Part shown: positions 16,964 to 26,109 of the stretch, piece by piece
Layout of the letters: each line of letters opens with the position of its first letter
Position numbering within the stretch: the first letter of the stretch is position 1
Origin: Ilyobacter_A sp963668015
GTDB lineage: Bacteria; Fusobacteriota; Fusobacteriia; Fusobacteriales; Fusobacteriaceae
Length of the DNA: 64,000 nucleotides
Assembly: GCA_963668015.2 (NCBI GenBank)
Contig: CAXXCR010000028.1
Location: forward strand, 1-64,000
Direction of reading: 5' to 3'
Translations under genes and position numbers: made by a program
The notes under the pieces: model-generated
What the model was told of the DNA's origin: nothing
Seen by the model: the letters and a program-made list of their open reading frames with translations, nothing else
The model's database searches: none

Positions 16964-17554
16964 TTATTTCTTTTTGAAATTTATTGTATAGTTTCTGGCA
17001 TTCCCAAAAATCTTATAAAATTCAAAATCTGAAATTTGCACTAACTCTTTGACTTCCTCAACACTTAACTTGTCTGGGTCTCCTGCAAGTTCTGAGATTG
17101 ACAGAATTCCACCGGGTTTAATGATCCTATTGAACTCATTTATATAAGCCATCTTATTTTCAATTTCACCAAGGACAGTTACCATAAATATCCTGTCGAA
17201 GGAGTTGTCAGGAAATTCAAACTCAGTTCCGTTGCATAAGTAATAGTCTACATTGGTAATACTTTTTTTATCCATTCTCTTTTTGGCATAATCAAGCATC
17301 TCTTGCTGAATATCAGCTAAAATTAATTTTCCACGACTCAAGTTTTTAGCAATCTTCATGCTAAAGTATCCCGGGCCTGGACCAACTTCTAATACACTTG
17401 AGTCTTCCTTTAATTCAAGCCTTTTCATCAATTGTTTTGGAGAAAGGAATATATTTCTTAATGGTACTAACAAGGTAAATGCCATTTGATGGGGGAAGAC
17501 CCCCTTGGAGGCAAATCTTTCCGCTATATTTTGTTTGTTATATTTTTTATTCAT
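16964..17554 (-). CDS. Class I SAM-dependent methyltransferase
   Basis: 196-aa Methyltransf_11-type protein. Motif I SVLEVGPGPGYFSMKIA binds SAM; KLILADIQQEMLDYAKKRM gives the acidic ribose contact; FDRIFMVTVLGEI and GGILSISELAGDP follow. The N-terminal part (HQMAFTLLVPLRNIFLSP) is characteristic of a small subgroup seen beside membrane-lipid or quinone genes, but the substrate is unknown. GGAG lies upstream of the start. The gene stands alone. Confidence 0.82.
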   Translation of the reverse strand: MNKKYNKQNIAERFASKGVFPHQMAFTLLVPLRNIFLSPKQLMKRLELKEDSSVLEVGPGPGYFSMKIAKNLSRGKLILADIQQEMLDYAKKRMDKKSITNVDYYLCNGTEFEFPDNSFDRIFMVTVLGEIENKMAYINEFNRIIKPGGILSISELAGDPDKLSVEEVKELVQISDFEFYKIFGNARNYTINFKKK

Positions 17555-17633
17555 TTTATTTTGATCTCCTTATAGATTAATTTTTAATATTTACTACTGC
17601 GGCACTTGATTCAGGCATTACATAATTACATAT

Positions 17634-18371
17634 CTATTCAAATATTTCCATAAAATTATCGATGCACTTGTGTAGTTTGCACTTCAGCTCATCATCCGCT
17701 TGATACTTGCCTGACCTTATAAGTACAGATTTGCAGCCGATATTATTGGCCCCTGAAATGTCAGTGCTACAATCATCTCCTATGACCGTCACTTCACCCG
17801 GATCAGCATCCAACAGTTTGACCCCCGATCGGAAATAGGATTCTGATGGCTTTCCGAATGTATCTATGCTTATACCTGCCGCAGATTCGAAAAGGCTCAC
17901 AAACGCCCCTGTGTCCAGTACCTGTTTATCGCCTTTTAGATAATAAGCTGATTTAGAGGCTGTAATGATCGGGACGCCTCTTTTTACAAACTCGAATACT
18001 TTTTGAAGTTCATCGAAGTCGGCATTATCTTTTTCAAAATCCAACAGGATTACAATTGAAGGGTCTTTTTTATCCTGCCTTATATTAATCTGCTCCACCT
18101 CGACGGTGCTCCCGACGATAAATGCTTTCTTGTAGCCTTTTTTTTGCAGATAAGAGTTTATCGAGCTGATCGGGTTCATAATTCTATTAGGCGCTATATT
18201 GATGCCCACATCTTCAAGCCTTTTATTTATAAGTTCTGGAGACTTGATTGAGTTTGTCATGACGACAAACTCTAACTTTCTTTTCTGAAGTTCAGCTACG
18301 AACCTCACAGCATCTTTATTTGGTTCTTTTCCGTTCATCAATGTACCGTCTAAATCTATAATGTATTTCAT
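17634..18371 (-). CDS. HAD-IIA family phosphatase (NagD-like)
   Basis: 245-aa HAD hydrolase. Motif I is DLDGTLMNG near the N terminus; motif II is MTNSIKSPELI; the C2A cap spans about residues 70-175; motif III/IV is KPSESYF and VIGDDCSTDISGANNIGCKS. NagD and p-nitrophenyl phosphatase relatives dephosphorylate nucleotides or sugar phosphates. Substrate here unknown. GGAG lies 9 nt from the ATG. Confidence 0.88.
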   Translation of the reverse strand: MKYIIDLDGTLMNGKEPNKDAVRFVAELQKRKLEFVVMTNSIKSPELINKRLEDVGINIAPNRIMNPISSINSYLQKKGYKKAFIVGSTVEVEQINIRQDKKDPSIVILLDFEKDNADFDELQKVFEFVKRGVPIITASKSAYYLKGDKQVLDTGAFVSLFESAAGISIDTFGKPSESYFRSGVKLLDADPGEVTVIGDDCSTDISGANNIGCKSVLIRSGKYQADDELKCKLHKCIDNFMEIFE

Positions 18372-18460
18372 TTAGGGTTCTCCTTGTTTCAAATAATATT
18401 TTGGTAAAAAGCAATGTTTAAGCAGCTAAACTATAGATTTATAAGTTATAGAGGGCTTGT

Positions 18461-19066
18461 TTATATTTTTCTATCACTGTTTTTTTCACCGCAGGCAGAA
18501 CAGTAATTATCATTTATGCTCAAATACGAATTGCACTTGCTACATTTGGTCCCTACTTTTTCTTTGCAGTGGGGGCAGTATATCGCGTTGGGCGGTAGAA
18601 GAGTATCACAGGAAAAGCATCTCCCTTTCTCAATCCTTTTACTTATCATTCTTGCTTTTGTAAAATGTTTTTTCTGGATAATGTAGATTGCCGCTATAAA
18701 AATAACTGCACCCATCACTCCGGCGAACACTTCCGGCAAACAATCGAAAACAAATATCGCGATGGTGCTGATAAGGAGTAAAGTCCCATACCATAAGAAA
18801 GCCCTGTTAATTACTTGGATGAATCTGTTCGTACTGTAGGTATATTTTATTGAGAAAAAAACAGAGGATATTGACATAAAAAATGCGATTCCGTAAAGAA
18901 TAACTCTTCGTCTCACAAAACGGTTTACTGCAACCCAGTCTCTAAGCCATTCATCTGACAGAAGATGTCCTATTTCCCAAGTTGCAAATAACAAGCATCC
19001 TATAATCCCCAACATTAATATCGTTTCGACTTTAGTTAATTGTACATCTTCTTGTATATCATTCAT
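18461..19066 (-). CDS. Membrane protein with C-terminal double zinc ribbon
   Basis: 201-aa protein with four hydrophobic segments (about residues 14-34, 52-72, 87-107, 112-130). The C terminus has two zinc ribbons: CFSCDTLLPPNAIYCPHC and CSKCNSYLSINDNYCSACG. Such ribbons usually mediate protein contacts. No specific role can be given. It has a strong GGGAGG site and stands alone. Confidence 0.75.
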   Translation of the reverse strand: MNDIQEDVQLTKVETILMLGIIGCLLFATWEIGHLLSDEWLRDWVAVNRFVRRRVILYGIAFFMSISSVFFSIKYTYSTNRFIQVINRAFLWYGTLLLISTIAIFVFDCLPEVFAGVMGAVIFIAAIYIIQKKHFTKARMISKRIEKGRCFSCDTLLPPNAIYCPHCKEKVGTKCSKCNSYLSINDNYCSACGEKNSDRKI

Positions 19067-19091
19067 AACAGTTCCTCCCTTTTCGTCACTA

Positions 19092-19397
19092 CTTATACTT
19101 AAAATATTGAAATTCTTGTAAGTACATAAAAACTTTTTTAGTTACGGATTAAACGAATCTTACAGATCATCTAAAAGCATAAATTTTTTACATCTTCTCA
19201 GTAAAACTAACTATTTAACTACGTGATCAAGGTTTTATATTCGAGTTCATTAGTGCAGTTCGTGACAAAGAATAATTTTTTTGATTTAAAAGAATTTCTA
19301 GGTGTAGCTCTTGTTTCAAACCTCGGTGAAACTATGTGCCAAAAAAAGATTTTTTAATAAAATAAGCAATTCATTGCAATATTTTAAGTAGCAATTA
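19092..19397. repeat. Degenerate MITE-like element (copy a)
   Basis: It shares blocks with the better copies at 29939 and 44913: GTAAGTACATAAAAACTTTT near the left, CAGTTCGTGACAAAGAATAA in the centre and TAGCTCTTGTTTCAAACC and GGTGAAACTATGTGCC on the right. The ends are eroded (right end AGTAGCAATTATG). Confidence 0.65.
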
Positions 19398-19411
19398 TGT
19401 ATACAAATTTA

Positions 19412-19444
19412 ATAAAAAAAATCCTCCCTAATAACGGGGAGGAT
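19412..19444 (-). terminator. Terminator downstream of the GGDEF/HD-GYP gene
   Basis: ATCCTCCC/GGGGAGGAT stem; on minus it is followed by a T-rich run. Confidence 0.75.
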
Positions 19445-19538
19445 TAGAAAACACAAAACTATTTAATCAAGATAAATAACAGTCGTTCTCAAAGATGTCA
19501 TATATTTAGCTCGACAGATTACTTAAATTATTCTCTCA

Positions 19539-21386
19539 TTATCCAGAGACTCCAAGGACTTTTTCTACAAATATATTTACTATATTTGGGTCAAATTGAG
19601 TTCCTGCATTATCATAAAGCTCTTTGATGGCTTTATCCTTTGTAATTGAATTTCGATATGGTCTCGTGCTTGTCATTGCATCATATGCGTCAACAACTGA
19701 AACTATTCTGGATAACACGGGTATATCTTCATTAGCTAGTCCTTGTGGGTACCCTTTACCATCCCATCTCTCGTGGTGGGTCAGTATATAGTCAGCAATA
19801 TTTGCAAGTTCTGGAACGGTTTTTACAATTCTATAGCCTATTTCGGTATGTTTTTTCATTATTTCCCACTCGTCTTTGGTTAGTTTTCCTGGTTTATTTA
19901 GTATATGGTTGCTTATAGCTATTTTACCAATATCATGTAATTTAGCAAATATACCAAGTTCTAATATGTTTTGTTTTGAAAGCCCAATAATGTCGCCCAA
20001 TTTTTCCGAATAAATTTTTAAACGCTTAGCATGTTCTTCAGTCTCAATATCTTTTTCGTAAAGTGTCTTGGATATTGATTGTACTATAGAAAATTTACTG
20101 CTGTTTTCTTCTAAAAGCTTGTTCTTATACATCATATCTTCGGCTTTTTTCATCAGGGTATTAATGTCTTCAGAATTATATTTTGTAGAATAACCGATAG
20201 AAAGGCTTGTTTTTATTTTACAGTCGCTTTCATTTAGAGTGCTTTGTATCTTAGCACACAGCTCTTCTGCTACAGTCTCGTGTGTGTTTGGAAGGATAAC
20301 AGCAAATTCATCACCACCCCACCTTGCTACAACTCCCATATCACTGCATAGATCTGTTAGATTTTGTGAAATACTCTTTAATACCTTATCACCATTGAAG
20401 TGTCCTAGTGCATCATTTACGATCTTTAAACCGTTCAAATCAGCCATAATTATTGAAAGAGGGTAGTTACCTGGATTATCAAGACGCTCCAACTCTTCTT
20501 CAAAATATCTACGGTTATATAACCCCGTTAAATAATCTCTATAACTTAAGTACAAGATTTCTTCTTCTTTTTTACTTTTTTCGGTAATATCTCGGCTGAT
20601 ACCTATTAGGCCCAAGATATTTCCCTGTTTATCATAATAAGGTGTTTTCAATGTATGTAGTAATACCTTTTTTCCATCTGGATAAGTTACCCATTCTTCA
20701 TTTGTACGTGCTTTACCTTGAGACATCATCTCAATATCCATTTTCCTAAAAAATGCCGCGACTTTTTCATTGAAGATGTTAAAATCTGAGTGCCCAACCA
20801 TGTCTTTTTCCGACATTCCTGCAAAAGCTTCAAAAGCATGATTACAGCCTAAGTAAACACTATTAGTGTCCTTTACAAAAATTAAGTCAGGGATCGAATG
20901 TATCAAAGATTCCAGGAGTGCCTGCTTTTTACCCACTTCAGATGTTCTCTCTTCAACAGTTTCTTCCAACTTTTTATTAAATTCCTGTAGTTCTTCTTCT
21001 GCAGACTTCCTTGTTGATATTTCTTCTTTTAATTTCAGGTTTATTTTTTGAAGTTCTTTTGTTCGTTCGGCTACAGTATTTTCAAGTTCCTCTGTCATTA
21101 TTCTGATCTTTTTAAGTGCTGAGGAAACAAGAAGAAAAATCAATGATCCAGATATGAGAATATATAGCCAACCTTTCATCATACTTATAGTAGTCATCAG
21201 CTCTCTGTCAATCACCAATATTTCAAGTATTGTATCCGATAACGTAATCCATAAAAAACCAAACATGAGGTAGGTTAAAGTAATTTTAAGTGATAGACAA
21301 TTATAATCACATCCCATATTATCGTTTTGATTATAATCATACATATTAGAAAAAATACTTTTTAGACTATTCTTCTTATCTGCCAT
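19539..21386 (-). CDS. PAS-GGDEF-HD-GYP membrane signalling protein
   Basis: 615-aa protein that combines both c-di-GMP activities. Two membrane segments (about residues 33-50 and 72-95) are followed by a coiled coil (100-155, with two 'ERT' heptad blocks), a PAS domain (155-275), a GGDEF domain (DYLTGLYNRRYFEEEL, ADLNGLKIVND, RWGGDEFAVILP; no RxxD inhibitory site) and an HD-GYP phosphodiesterase domain (LHDIGKIAI, HHERWDGKGYPQGL, VVDAYDAMTS). Both catalytic domains keep their key residues, so it could make or break c-di-GMP depending on the PAS signal. The start has GGGGGAG. Confidence 0.92.
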   Translation of the reverse strand: MADKKNSLKSIFSNMYDYNQNDNMGCDYNCLSLKITLTYLMFGFLWITLSDTILEILVIDRELMTTISMMKGWLYILISGSLIFLLVSSALKKIRIMTEELENTVAERTKELQKINLKLKEEISTRKSAEEELQEFNKKLEETVEERTSEVGKKQALLESLIHSIPDLIFVKDTNSVYLGCNHAFEAFAGMSEKDMVGHSDFNIFNEKVAAFFRKMDIEMMSQGKARTNEEWVTYPDGKKVLLHTLKTPYYDKQGNILGLIGISRDITEKSKKEEEILYLSYRDYLTGLYNRRYFEEELERLDNPGNYPLSIIMADLNGLKIVNDALGHFNGDKVLKSISQNLTDLCSDMGVVARWGGDEFAVILPNTHETVAEELCAKIQSTLNESDCKIKTSLSIGYSTKYNSEDINTLMKKAEDMMYKNKLLEENSSKFSIVQSISKTLYEKDIETEEHAKRLKIYSEKLGDIIGLSKQNILELGIFAKLHDIGKIAISNHILNKPGKLTKDEWEIMKKHTEIGYRIVKTVPELANIADYILTHHERWDGKGYPQGLANEDIPVLSRIVSVVDAYDAMTSTRPYRNSITKDKAIKELYDNAGTQFDPNIVNIFVEKVLGVSG

Positions 21387-21999
21387 AATAACTCCCCCAG
21401 ATTTTCAAATTAATTGTAACATTTTTGTAAAACACCCAGAATATCTTCCTGATGTATTTTAAAGTCTAGACATTTTCTTCTACTAGCTAAAAAATTACTC
21501 CCTATTTATAAAATATCTACGGAGTAATCGGCTATACTTATATTTACAAATTTTTTCCCAAGAGTAATATAGGTTTAAAAAGAATATTTAACTTTTAAAT
21601 TTTCGCCCAGATTTTTAATATACTTTGATGCGGTTAGAATTTCTTTTCTTTAGGTTATTGAAAGATATTAAGATATCTAAAATATCTCGCTTAAATGTTT
21701 TTCACACTAAAATTATACCGACAATTATAAAATTATGGATTGAAAAATCAAACAAAACATAATTATATATTAAAGCGGTTAATCTAAGTATACAATGAGA
21801 AATGGAAATTATCAAACACTTTTAATGTTCTAGCGCAGAAGCACTCTATGTTTCAAAAATACAAAGTTTAACCGTTTGCCGAATAGTTTGTTCTAAATAT
21901 GCGACAGAAGGGGTTGAGTTTTCCAAGTTAAAAGTGGTAAATATCCTAGCTGTAGAGCTTTTGTTACAGGTATCAACTTAGGTTAAATTATTCATAACC
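21387..21999. other. 613-bp gap with one lone element end
   Basis: No ORF is convincing. The right end (21963-21981) reads CAGGTATCAACTTAGGT, which matches the right terminus of the MITE family; no partner left end was found. The rest is AT-rich and may be eroded element or gene sequence. Confidence 0.4.
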
Positions 22000-22839
22000 C
22001 TATTCGTATTCCAAAGTCAGACCCACGCCCACTTCTTTTAGATTTGCTACTTTTGACAATTCAATTTTAGATTTCAGATCTGTGCAGTGACATGCGTGAA
22101 CCTCTTTTATGTCGGCTTGTTTGAAGTAGTCCACGGTGCGGTGCAACTGTTTTTCGCTGGGGTCGAGCAGGTGAAATCCTCCGATTATATCGATAACCCT
22201 ATCATCTTTGCAGATATTTTTTGCGTATTCGATAATGTTGCAGATACCCGAATGTGAGCACCCTGTTATAATTACCAATCCGTCAGACGATTTGTAAACC
22301 ATTGCAGAATCATCAATCACATAATCATCAGCTTTTATTCCATCTTTTTCATATTTTCCAATGGGCTCCTTGTTTTCGAAGTCATTCGTTCTCACGATTT
22401 CCCCGAGAAAAACCAATCTGTCGGTCAGCCATACAGGTTCTCTGCTCAAGCTCATGTTAAAATACTTTCCCAGCTTACTCTCGTCTAAAACACTCCCGAT
22501 CTCTTCGTTTTCGTCAAACTCCTTATATAAAAAAGCATCAGGGTGTGCTATGAGTTTCGGCTCGCTGTATTTCCTGCTTTCAATCTTTGCTTCCGTGTAC
22601 AATCTAATTAAATGAGTCAGCCCCCAGGTATGGTCTATATGCCCGTGCGAGACAGCAACATAGTCCAACTCCATCAAGTTTACATCCATCTTCTGTGCAT
22701 TCTTTATGAAGGCATCTGAATACCCGGCATCGAACAAAATTTTGACATCCCCATCTTCGATAAAATAGGATACTCCGGGTTCGCCATAAAAATAACGGTC
22801 TGTTAAGGTGTTGTTGTCTACAATTACTTTTAATTTCAT
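22000..22839 (-). CDS. Metallo-beta-lactamase-fold hydrolase (COG1237)
   Basis: 279-aa protein. The zinc motif is intact: VSHGHIDHTWGL. KILFDAGYSDAFI precedes it; IITGCSHSGICNIIEY and IIGGFHLLDPSEK supply later ligands, and HACHCTDLKSKIEL matches the end of the family. Relatives include the dihydropterin ribofuranosylaminobenzene phosphate synthase-like hydrolases; substrate unknown. It lies 41 nt downstream of a cupin gene on the same strand, with a GAGG site. A 46-codon fragment of its 5' end is duplicated at 23278-23418. Confidence 0.87.
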   Translation of the reverse strand: MKLKVIVDNNTLTDRYFYGEPGVSYFIEDGDVKILFDAGYSDAFIKNAQKMDVNLMELDYVAVSHGHIDHTWGLTHLIRLYTEAKIESRKYSEPKLIAHPDAFLYKEFDENEEIGSVLDESKLGKYFNMSLSREPVWLTDRLVFLGEIVRTNDFENKEPIGKYEKDGIKADDYVIDDSAMVYKSSDGLVIITGCSHSGICNIIEYAKNICKDDRVIDIIGGFHLLDPSEKQLHRTVDYFKQADIKEVHACHCTDLKSKIELSKVANLKEVGVGLTLEYE

Positions 22840-22880
22840 CTTTAACCTCGCTTTCTTAATGTTGTTTAAAATTTACATAT

Positions 22881-23207
22881 CTATTTATCATTGGCAGGCT
22901 TAATAGATATACCAATCATTTTTAAATGCTTACTGCTCTCGTTCCAGACAGAGTGAATTATCGATCCTCTTACTAGAATAGATTCATCTGAATTGACTAA
23001 AATCTTTTTATTGCCTAATTTTATTGTTGCACAGCCTTCGATGACAATAAAATAGTGATCATGTTCATGCGTATGGCTTGGTTCTGGACCTCCACCGCCT
23101 GGTTCGATATATGCAACTGAACTATTTAGAATCTGTCCTTCAATGGCATGATCGATCTTTTTAGCTTTGAATTTAAAATGGTTAGCGGGAACCTTATAAT
23201 CCTTCAT
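22881..23207 (-). CDS. Small cupin-domain protein
   Basis: 108-aa single cupin: EPSHTHEHDHYFIVIEGCATI is the metal-binding motif 1 (three His and a Glu in the variant order) and SIIHSVWNESSKHLKMI is motif 2. Such proteins bind a metal and often small sugars or act as isomerases or dioxygenases. It starts with AAAGGAG and is probably co-transcribed with the downstream metallo-hydrolase. Confidence 0.82.
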   Translation of the reverse strand: MKDYKVPANHFKFKAKKIDHAIEGQILNSSVAYIEPGGGGPEPSHTHEHDHYFIVIEGCATIKLGNKKILVNSDESILVRGSIIHSVWNESSKHLKMIGISIKPANDK

Positions 23208-23277
23208 TTTATGTCTCCTTTTGCATATTATTAATTTCCTTCATTAAATTATTTTGCAGTCTATATACGTATGCACA

Positions 23278-23418
23278 TTATTTATGGATACATCTGAATA
23301 CCCCGTATTCAGATAAGATTTTGACATCCCTCCCTTCGATAAAACAGGATACCCCAGGTACGCCATAAAAATAACGATCTATTAAGGTGGTGTTATCTAC
23401 AATTACTTTTAATTTCAT
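23278..23418 (-). pseudogene. Duplicated 5' fragment of the 22000-22839 hydrolase gene
   Basis: A 46-codon frame starts MKLKVIVDNTTLIDRYFYG, nearly identical to the start of the intact gene (MKLKVIVDNNTLTDRYFYG), continues PGVSCFIEGRDVKIL and then diverges and stops. The DNA between 23310 and 23420 also closely matches. This is a remnant of a tandem duplication that spanned the cupin gene, or the scar of a lost paralogue. Confidence 0.85.
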
Positions 23419-23435
23419 ATTTAACTGCATTCATC

Positions 23436-24140
23436 TTACGATAAATATTTTTTCAGCCATTGCCCCAAAACTTGCAGTTGCTCATCTGTATGAAAATAGT
23501 GTTCCCCTTTTTCCATTACCTGCAACTGGCAATTGAAAGATTTTACAAAATCAGAAATAGTGTCAAACTCGCATAAATTGTCTTCCGAACCATATAAAAC
23601 TGCGGTATCGTTATTCCAGCTCTTAATGGGGTTTGCTTTCACATAACAGTAGTAGTCCCAGTACAAAGTGTGTCCGGATGGAGTTTCGATTTCCTTTTCT
23701 GCCTTTAGCCTTTCTTCGCTGACGTTAAACCATTTCATCATATTGTCTATTATACGTTCCATATTTACAACTGGAGAAAGGAACAGGCATTGTTGCAGGT
23801 TTTCGTTGTTATATGCGAGCAAGCTGAAATATGCTCCCATACTACAAGCGAATAAACTGATCTTATCCGACAATGTTTTTGCATACTCCATAACGGTCCC
23901 AAGTTCTTCTACGCAGTTTTGAACTTTGCACAGGGTATCTTCCCCTTTTCGTTCGCCGTGTTTTGGCAGGTCAAAGCTCAACACTTGATAGCCAACTGAT
24001 GCTGCTTCTTTTGCCAACGCAGCAATCACATCATCTTCTTTGTTTGACATACTGCCGTGCACTGCAATAAATAGTTTATCTGATTTATCTCCCCATAAAA
24101 TAGCAGGGATACCCTGTATATTTAAGTTTTGTTTTAACAT
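23436..24140 (-). CDS. Alpha/beta hydrolase
   Basis: 234-aa soluble hydrolase: KLFIAVHGSMSNKEDD (oxyanion region), VLSFDLPKHGERKGED, the nucleophile elbow FACSMGAYFSLLA (Ser in CSMGA), TAVLYGSEDNLCEFD (acid) and KGEHYFHTDEQ (His). Similar proteins are often annotated as bacterial lysophospholipase-like or serine aminopeptidase-like; the substrate is unknown. AGGAGG precedes the ATG. Confidence 0.83.
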   Translation of the reverse strand: MLKQNLNIQGIPAILWGDKSDKLFIAVHGSMSNKEDDVIAALAKEAASVGYQVLSFDLPKHGERKGEDTLCKVQNCVEELGTVMEYAKTLSDKISLFACSMGAYFSLLAYNNENLQQCLFLSPVVNMERIIDNMMKWFNVSEERLKAEKEIETPSGHTLYWDYYCYVKANPIKSWNNDTAVLYGSEDNLCEFDTISDFVKSFNCQLQVMEKGEHYFHTDEQLQVLGQWLKKYLS

Positions 24141-24404
24141 TTTACCTCCTCTAATTATAATAGTTTTATTTAATAAATTTTTTCTAACACTGTCAGAGCA
24201 TCGACGCCGAGTTTGCTGACGAAATTCAAAGAATTATTTTTTTGAATTATTAAGTTCATCTTACAGCCAGGCTTCCTTCTTTTCTTGACTTAAAACTAAA
24301 TGGATGGTAAGCTTTAATCAAGGAGTTGGTTGATATTAGTAAAAAAAATTATTATAGTATAGTAAGTTATACTCAGTCATACAGATTCGATCTTGAAATA
24401 ACTT

Positions 24405-25058
24405 ATGTCTAAAATAAGAGTTTCTTATCAGACACTTGAATTTGGTGATACAGACATTCATGTACGAACATTAAGGGATAAACAGCAATATTCTGATGAC
24501 AACAATATTGCAGAAAAAAAAGGAATTTCTTCAGCTAATTGGCCCATTTTTGGAGTCATTTGGGATTCAGGAAAAGTTCTTGCTCATCTTATGTATAAAT
24601 ACGAAACTAATGGGTTACGTATTTTAGAAGTTGGCTGTGGAATTGGTTTGGCCAGTTTAGTGCTTAATCATCGGTTGATGGATATTACAGCAACAGATTA
24701 CCATCCAGAGGCAGAAAATTTCCTTCAGAAAAATGTTAAACTTAATGAAGGTAATGATATACCATTCGTTTGTACAGGATGGGGAGATAACGATAGTGGT
24801 TTAGGCGAGTTTGATCTAATCATAGGCAGCGATTTATTATACGAAAGATCTCATGTTATGTTATTAGCTGGTTTTATTGAAAAACATGCAGCACATACTT
24901 GTGATGTAATCCTTGTGGACCCGGGACGCGGACATCATGCCAAATTTAGCAAGGAAATGGTAAGTTTAGGGTATTCACATAGTCAGCAAAAGACTCAAAA
25001 AGCCGATTATTTGCCGGAAACTTTTTCAGGCCAGATTTTGCATTATCATCGATCGTGA
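24405..25058 (+). CDS. SAM-dependent methyltransferase (METTL16/NNMT-like, PF10294 type)
   Basis: 217-aa protein. LRILEVGCGIGLASLVL is motif I, DITATDYHPEAENFLQ gives the ribose contact, FDLIIGSDLLYERSH is motif IV and VILVDPGRGHHAKF motif V. The 'SDLLYE' block is typical of the lysine/nicotinamide-type PF10294 family. N-terminal IHVRTLRDKQQYSD and 'ANWPIFGVIWDSG' also fit. No clear ribosome site precedes the ATG, so translation may be weak or the start different. Target unknown. Confidence 0.78.
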   Translation: MSKIRVSYQTLEFGDTDIHVRTLRDKQQYSDDNNIAEKKGISSANWPIFGVIWDSGKVLAHLMYKYETNGLRILEVGCGIGLASLVLNHRLMDITATDYHPEAENFLQKNVKLNEGNDIPFVCTGWGDNDSGLGEFDLIIGSDLLYERSHVMLLAGFIEKHAAHTCDVILVDPGRGHHAKFSKEMVSLGYSHSQQKTQKADYLPETFSGQILHYHRS

Positions 25059-25182
25059 CAATTATGTAAATTAGTTAATCTTTTCAGATTAAATTTATTG
25101 AGAACTTAACAAATCCAAGCACTTGAAATTGACCTGTGCATTACTTACTTCAAGTCAGGTGGCTTTTTATATTAATTCGATA

Positions 25183-25220
25183 AAGTCATAAAAAAACAAG
25201 ATTTGTTTTTTTATGACTTT
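25183..25220. terminator. Long palindromic terminator
   Basis: AAAGTCATAAAAAACAAG faces a matching TTTGTTTTTTTATGACTTT; one of the longest stems in the window. Confidence 0.75.
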
Positions 25221-25314
25221 ATTTTTTTTATAAACTTATTTCTATAAGATATTATTATTTGGAATGCTAATTTCCCTATTTCCAATAATTATCAATTTTA
25301 AAAATAATTCAAGA

Positions 25315-25415
25315 AAATTCATCACAAGAAATGATTTTGACTTTAAGTTTTTCTCTGCGCAGCTCTTGTTGTGACCTAAACAAGTCAATATTTTAATTTT
25401 AAGACAGGAGCAACT
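25315..25415. repeat. Right-half remnant of a MITE-like element (copy b)
   Basis: It matches the right third of copies d and g: GATTTTGACTTTAAGTTTTT, CTCTGCGCAGCTCTTGTTGT, and the right terminus GAGCAACTTAAGT. Confidence 0.65.
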
Positions 25416-25423
25416 TAAGTTAT

Positions 25424-25810
25424 TTACTTAACAGTATATTTTACCTCCCGAAGAACACTAATCGCTTTGGAAATATTTTCTTCTTTTATCAATATATAAT
25501 CCGTGTTAAACGTTGAAACAACAAATATACTGATGCCGCTGTCTGCCAAGATTGAACTGATTTTTGCGATGATCCCGATTAAAGAAAAATCTAAAACCCC
25601 TTCAATTTTCAGGATTTTCCAGCCGAGCTCAGAAGTAACACCTTCTGAGATATCTTCTTGGGCACATACAATAGACAACTCTTCGCCTGTCTTGCTAATA
25701 GAATAAAATTTGTCGTTTTTTGCCCAGTGGGGAATTTCATCTGCAGGATTTAGCCTGCAGACACCGAATGTCCCATCAATCAGCTTTAAGATAATATCGT
25801 TTTTCTCCAT
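25424..25810 (-). CDS. ACT-domain protein under a ykkC-type riboswitch
   Basis: 128-aa protein with a short N-terminal part (LKLIDGTFGVCRLNPADEIP, WAKNDKFYSISKTGEELSIV) and a C-terminal ACT fold (FSLIGIIAKISSILADSGIS, IFVVSTFNTDYILIKEE). This two-part layout is that of small ACT regulators resembling the CASTOR-type amino-acid sensors, so a ligand-binding role is likely. It has AGGAGG at the start. The leader carries a ykkC/guanidine-I-like riboswitch with its own terminator and a consensus promoter. Its role in guanidine metabolism is not established. Confidence 0.82.
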   Translation of the reverse strand: MEKNDIILKLIDGTFGVCRLNPADEIPHWAKNDKFYSISKTGEELSIVCAQEDISEGVTSELGWKILKIEGVLDFSLIGIIAKISSILADSGISIFVVSTFNTDYILIKEENISKAISVLREVKYTVK

Positions 25811-25837
25811 ATATAATTCCTCCTAAAAAATATAATA

Positions 25838-25953
25838 AGAAAAGCCCGGGAGATGTCTTTAATCTCTCCCAGGCTTTTATCCTTCCGTGTACACAAATGT
25901 GCGTTTTCTCTCGGACCAGCCAGAATTTTCTGCGGAACCCTAGAAAACTTTCT
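25838..25953 (-). ncRNA. ykkC (guanidine-I type) riboswitch with terminator
   Basis: Read on minus: TTTCTAGGGTTCCGCAG, CTGGTCCGAGAGAAAA, ACACGGAAGGATAAAAGCC and TGGGAGA, the conserved blocks of the ykkC-yxkD RNA in order. The ACACGG and CGAGAG blocks favour the guanidine-binding subtype over the ppGpp/PRPP subtypes. AAAAGCC...GGGAGA also forms one arm of a terminator (TCTCCC...GGCTTTT), so ligand binding should prevent termination and turn on the ACT gene. Confidence 0.88.
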
Positions 25954-25968
25954 ATTTTATTTGAAGAA

Positions 25969-25997
25969 ATTATAGTTTATTTTTACCTTGTTGTCAA
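25969..25997 (-). promoter_or_regulatory. Consensus promoter for the riboswitch-ACT gene
   Basis: On minus: TTGACA, exactly 17 nt, TATAAT. The riboswitch begins about 15 nt downstream of the -10. Confidence 0.9.
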
Positions 25998-26109
25998 CGG
26001 ATTTTATGTATTTGCAATACGGTCTCGGTATATTTGAAACGCTTGAAACTCGGCCCTTGACTTATTGAAACCGTTTTTCGAAGTACACATAGAATATCTT
26101 CTAAATTAA

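Noticed and set aside
21803..21962. Broken frame with SSAEALYVS, resembling a LysR helix-turn-helix start
   Set aside because: Several stops and weak similarity over a few residues only; chance cannot be excluded.
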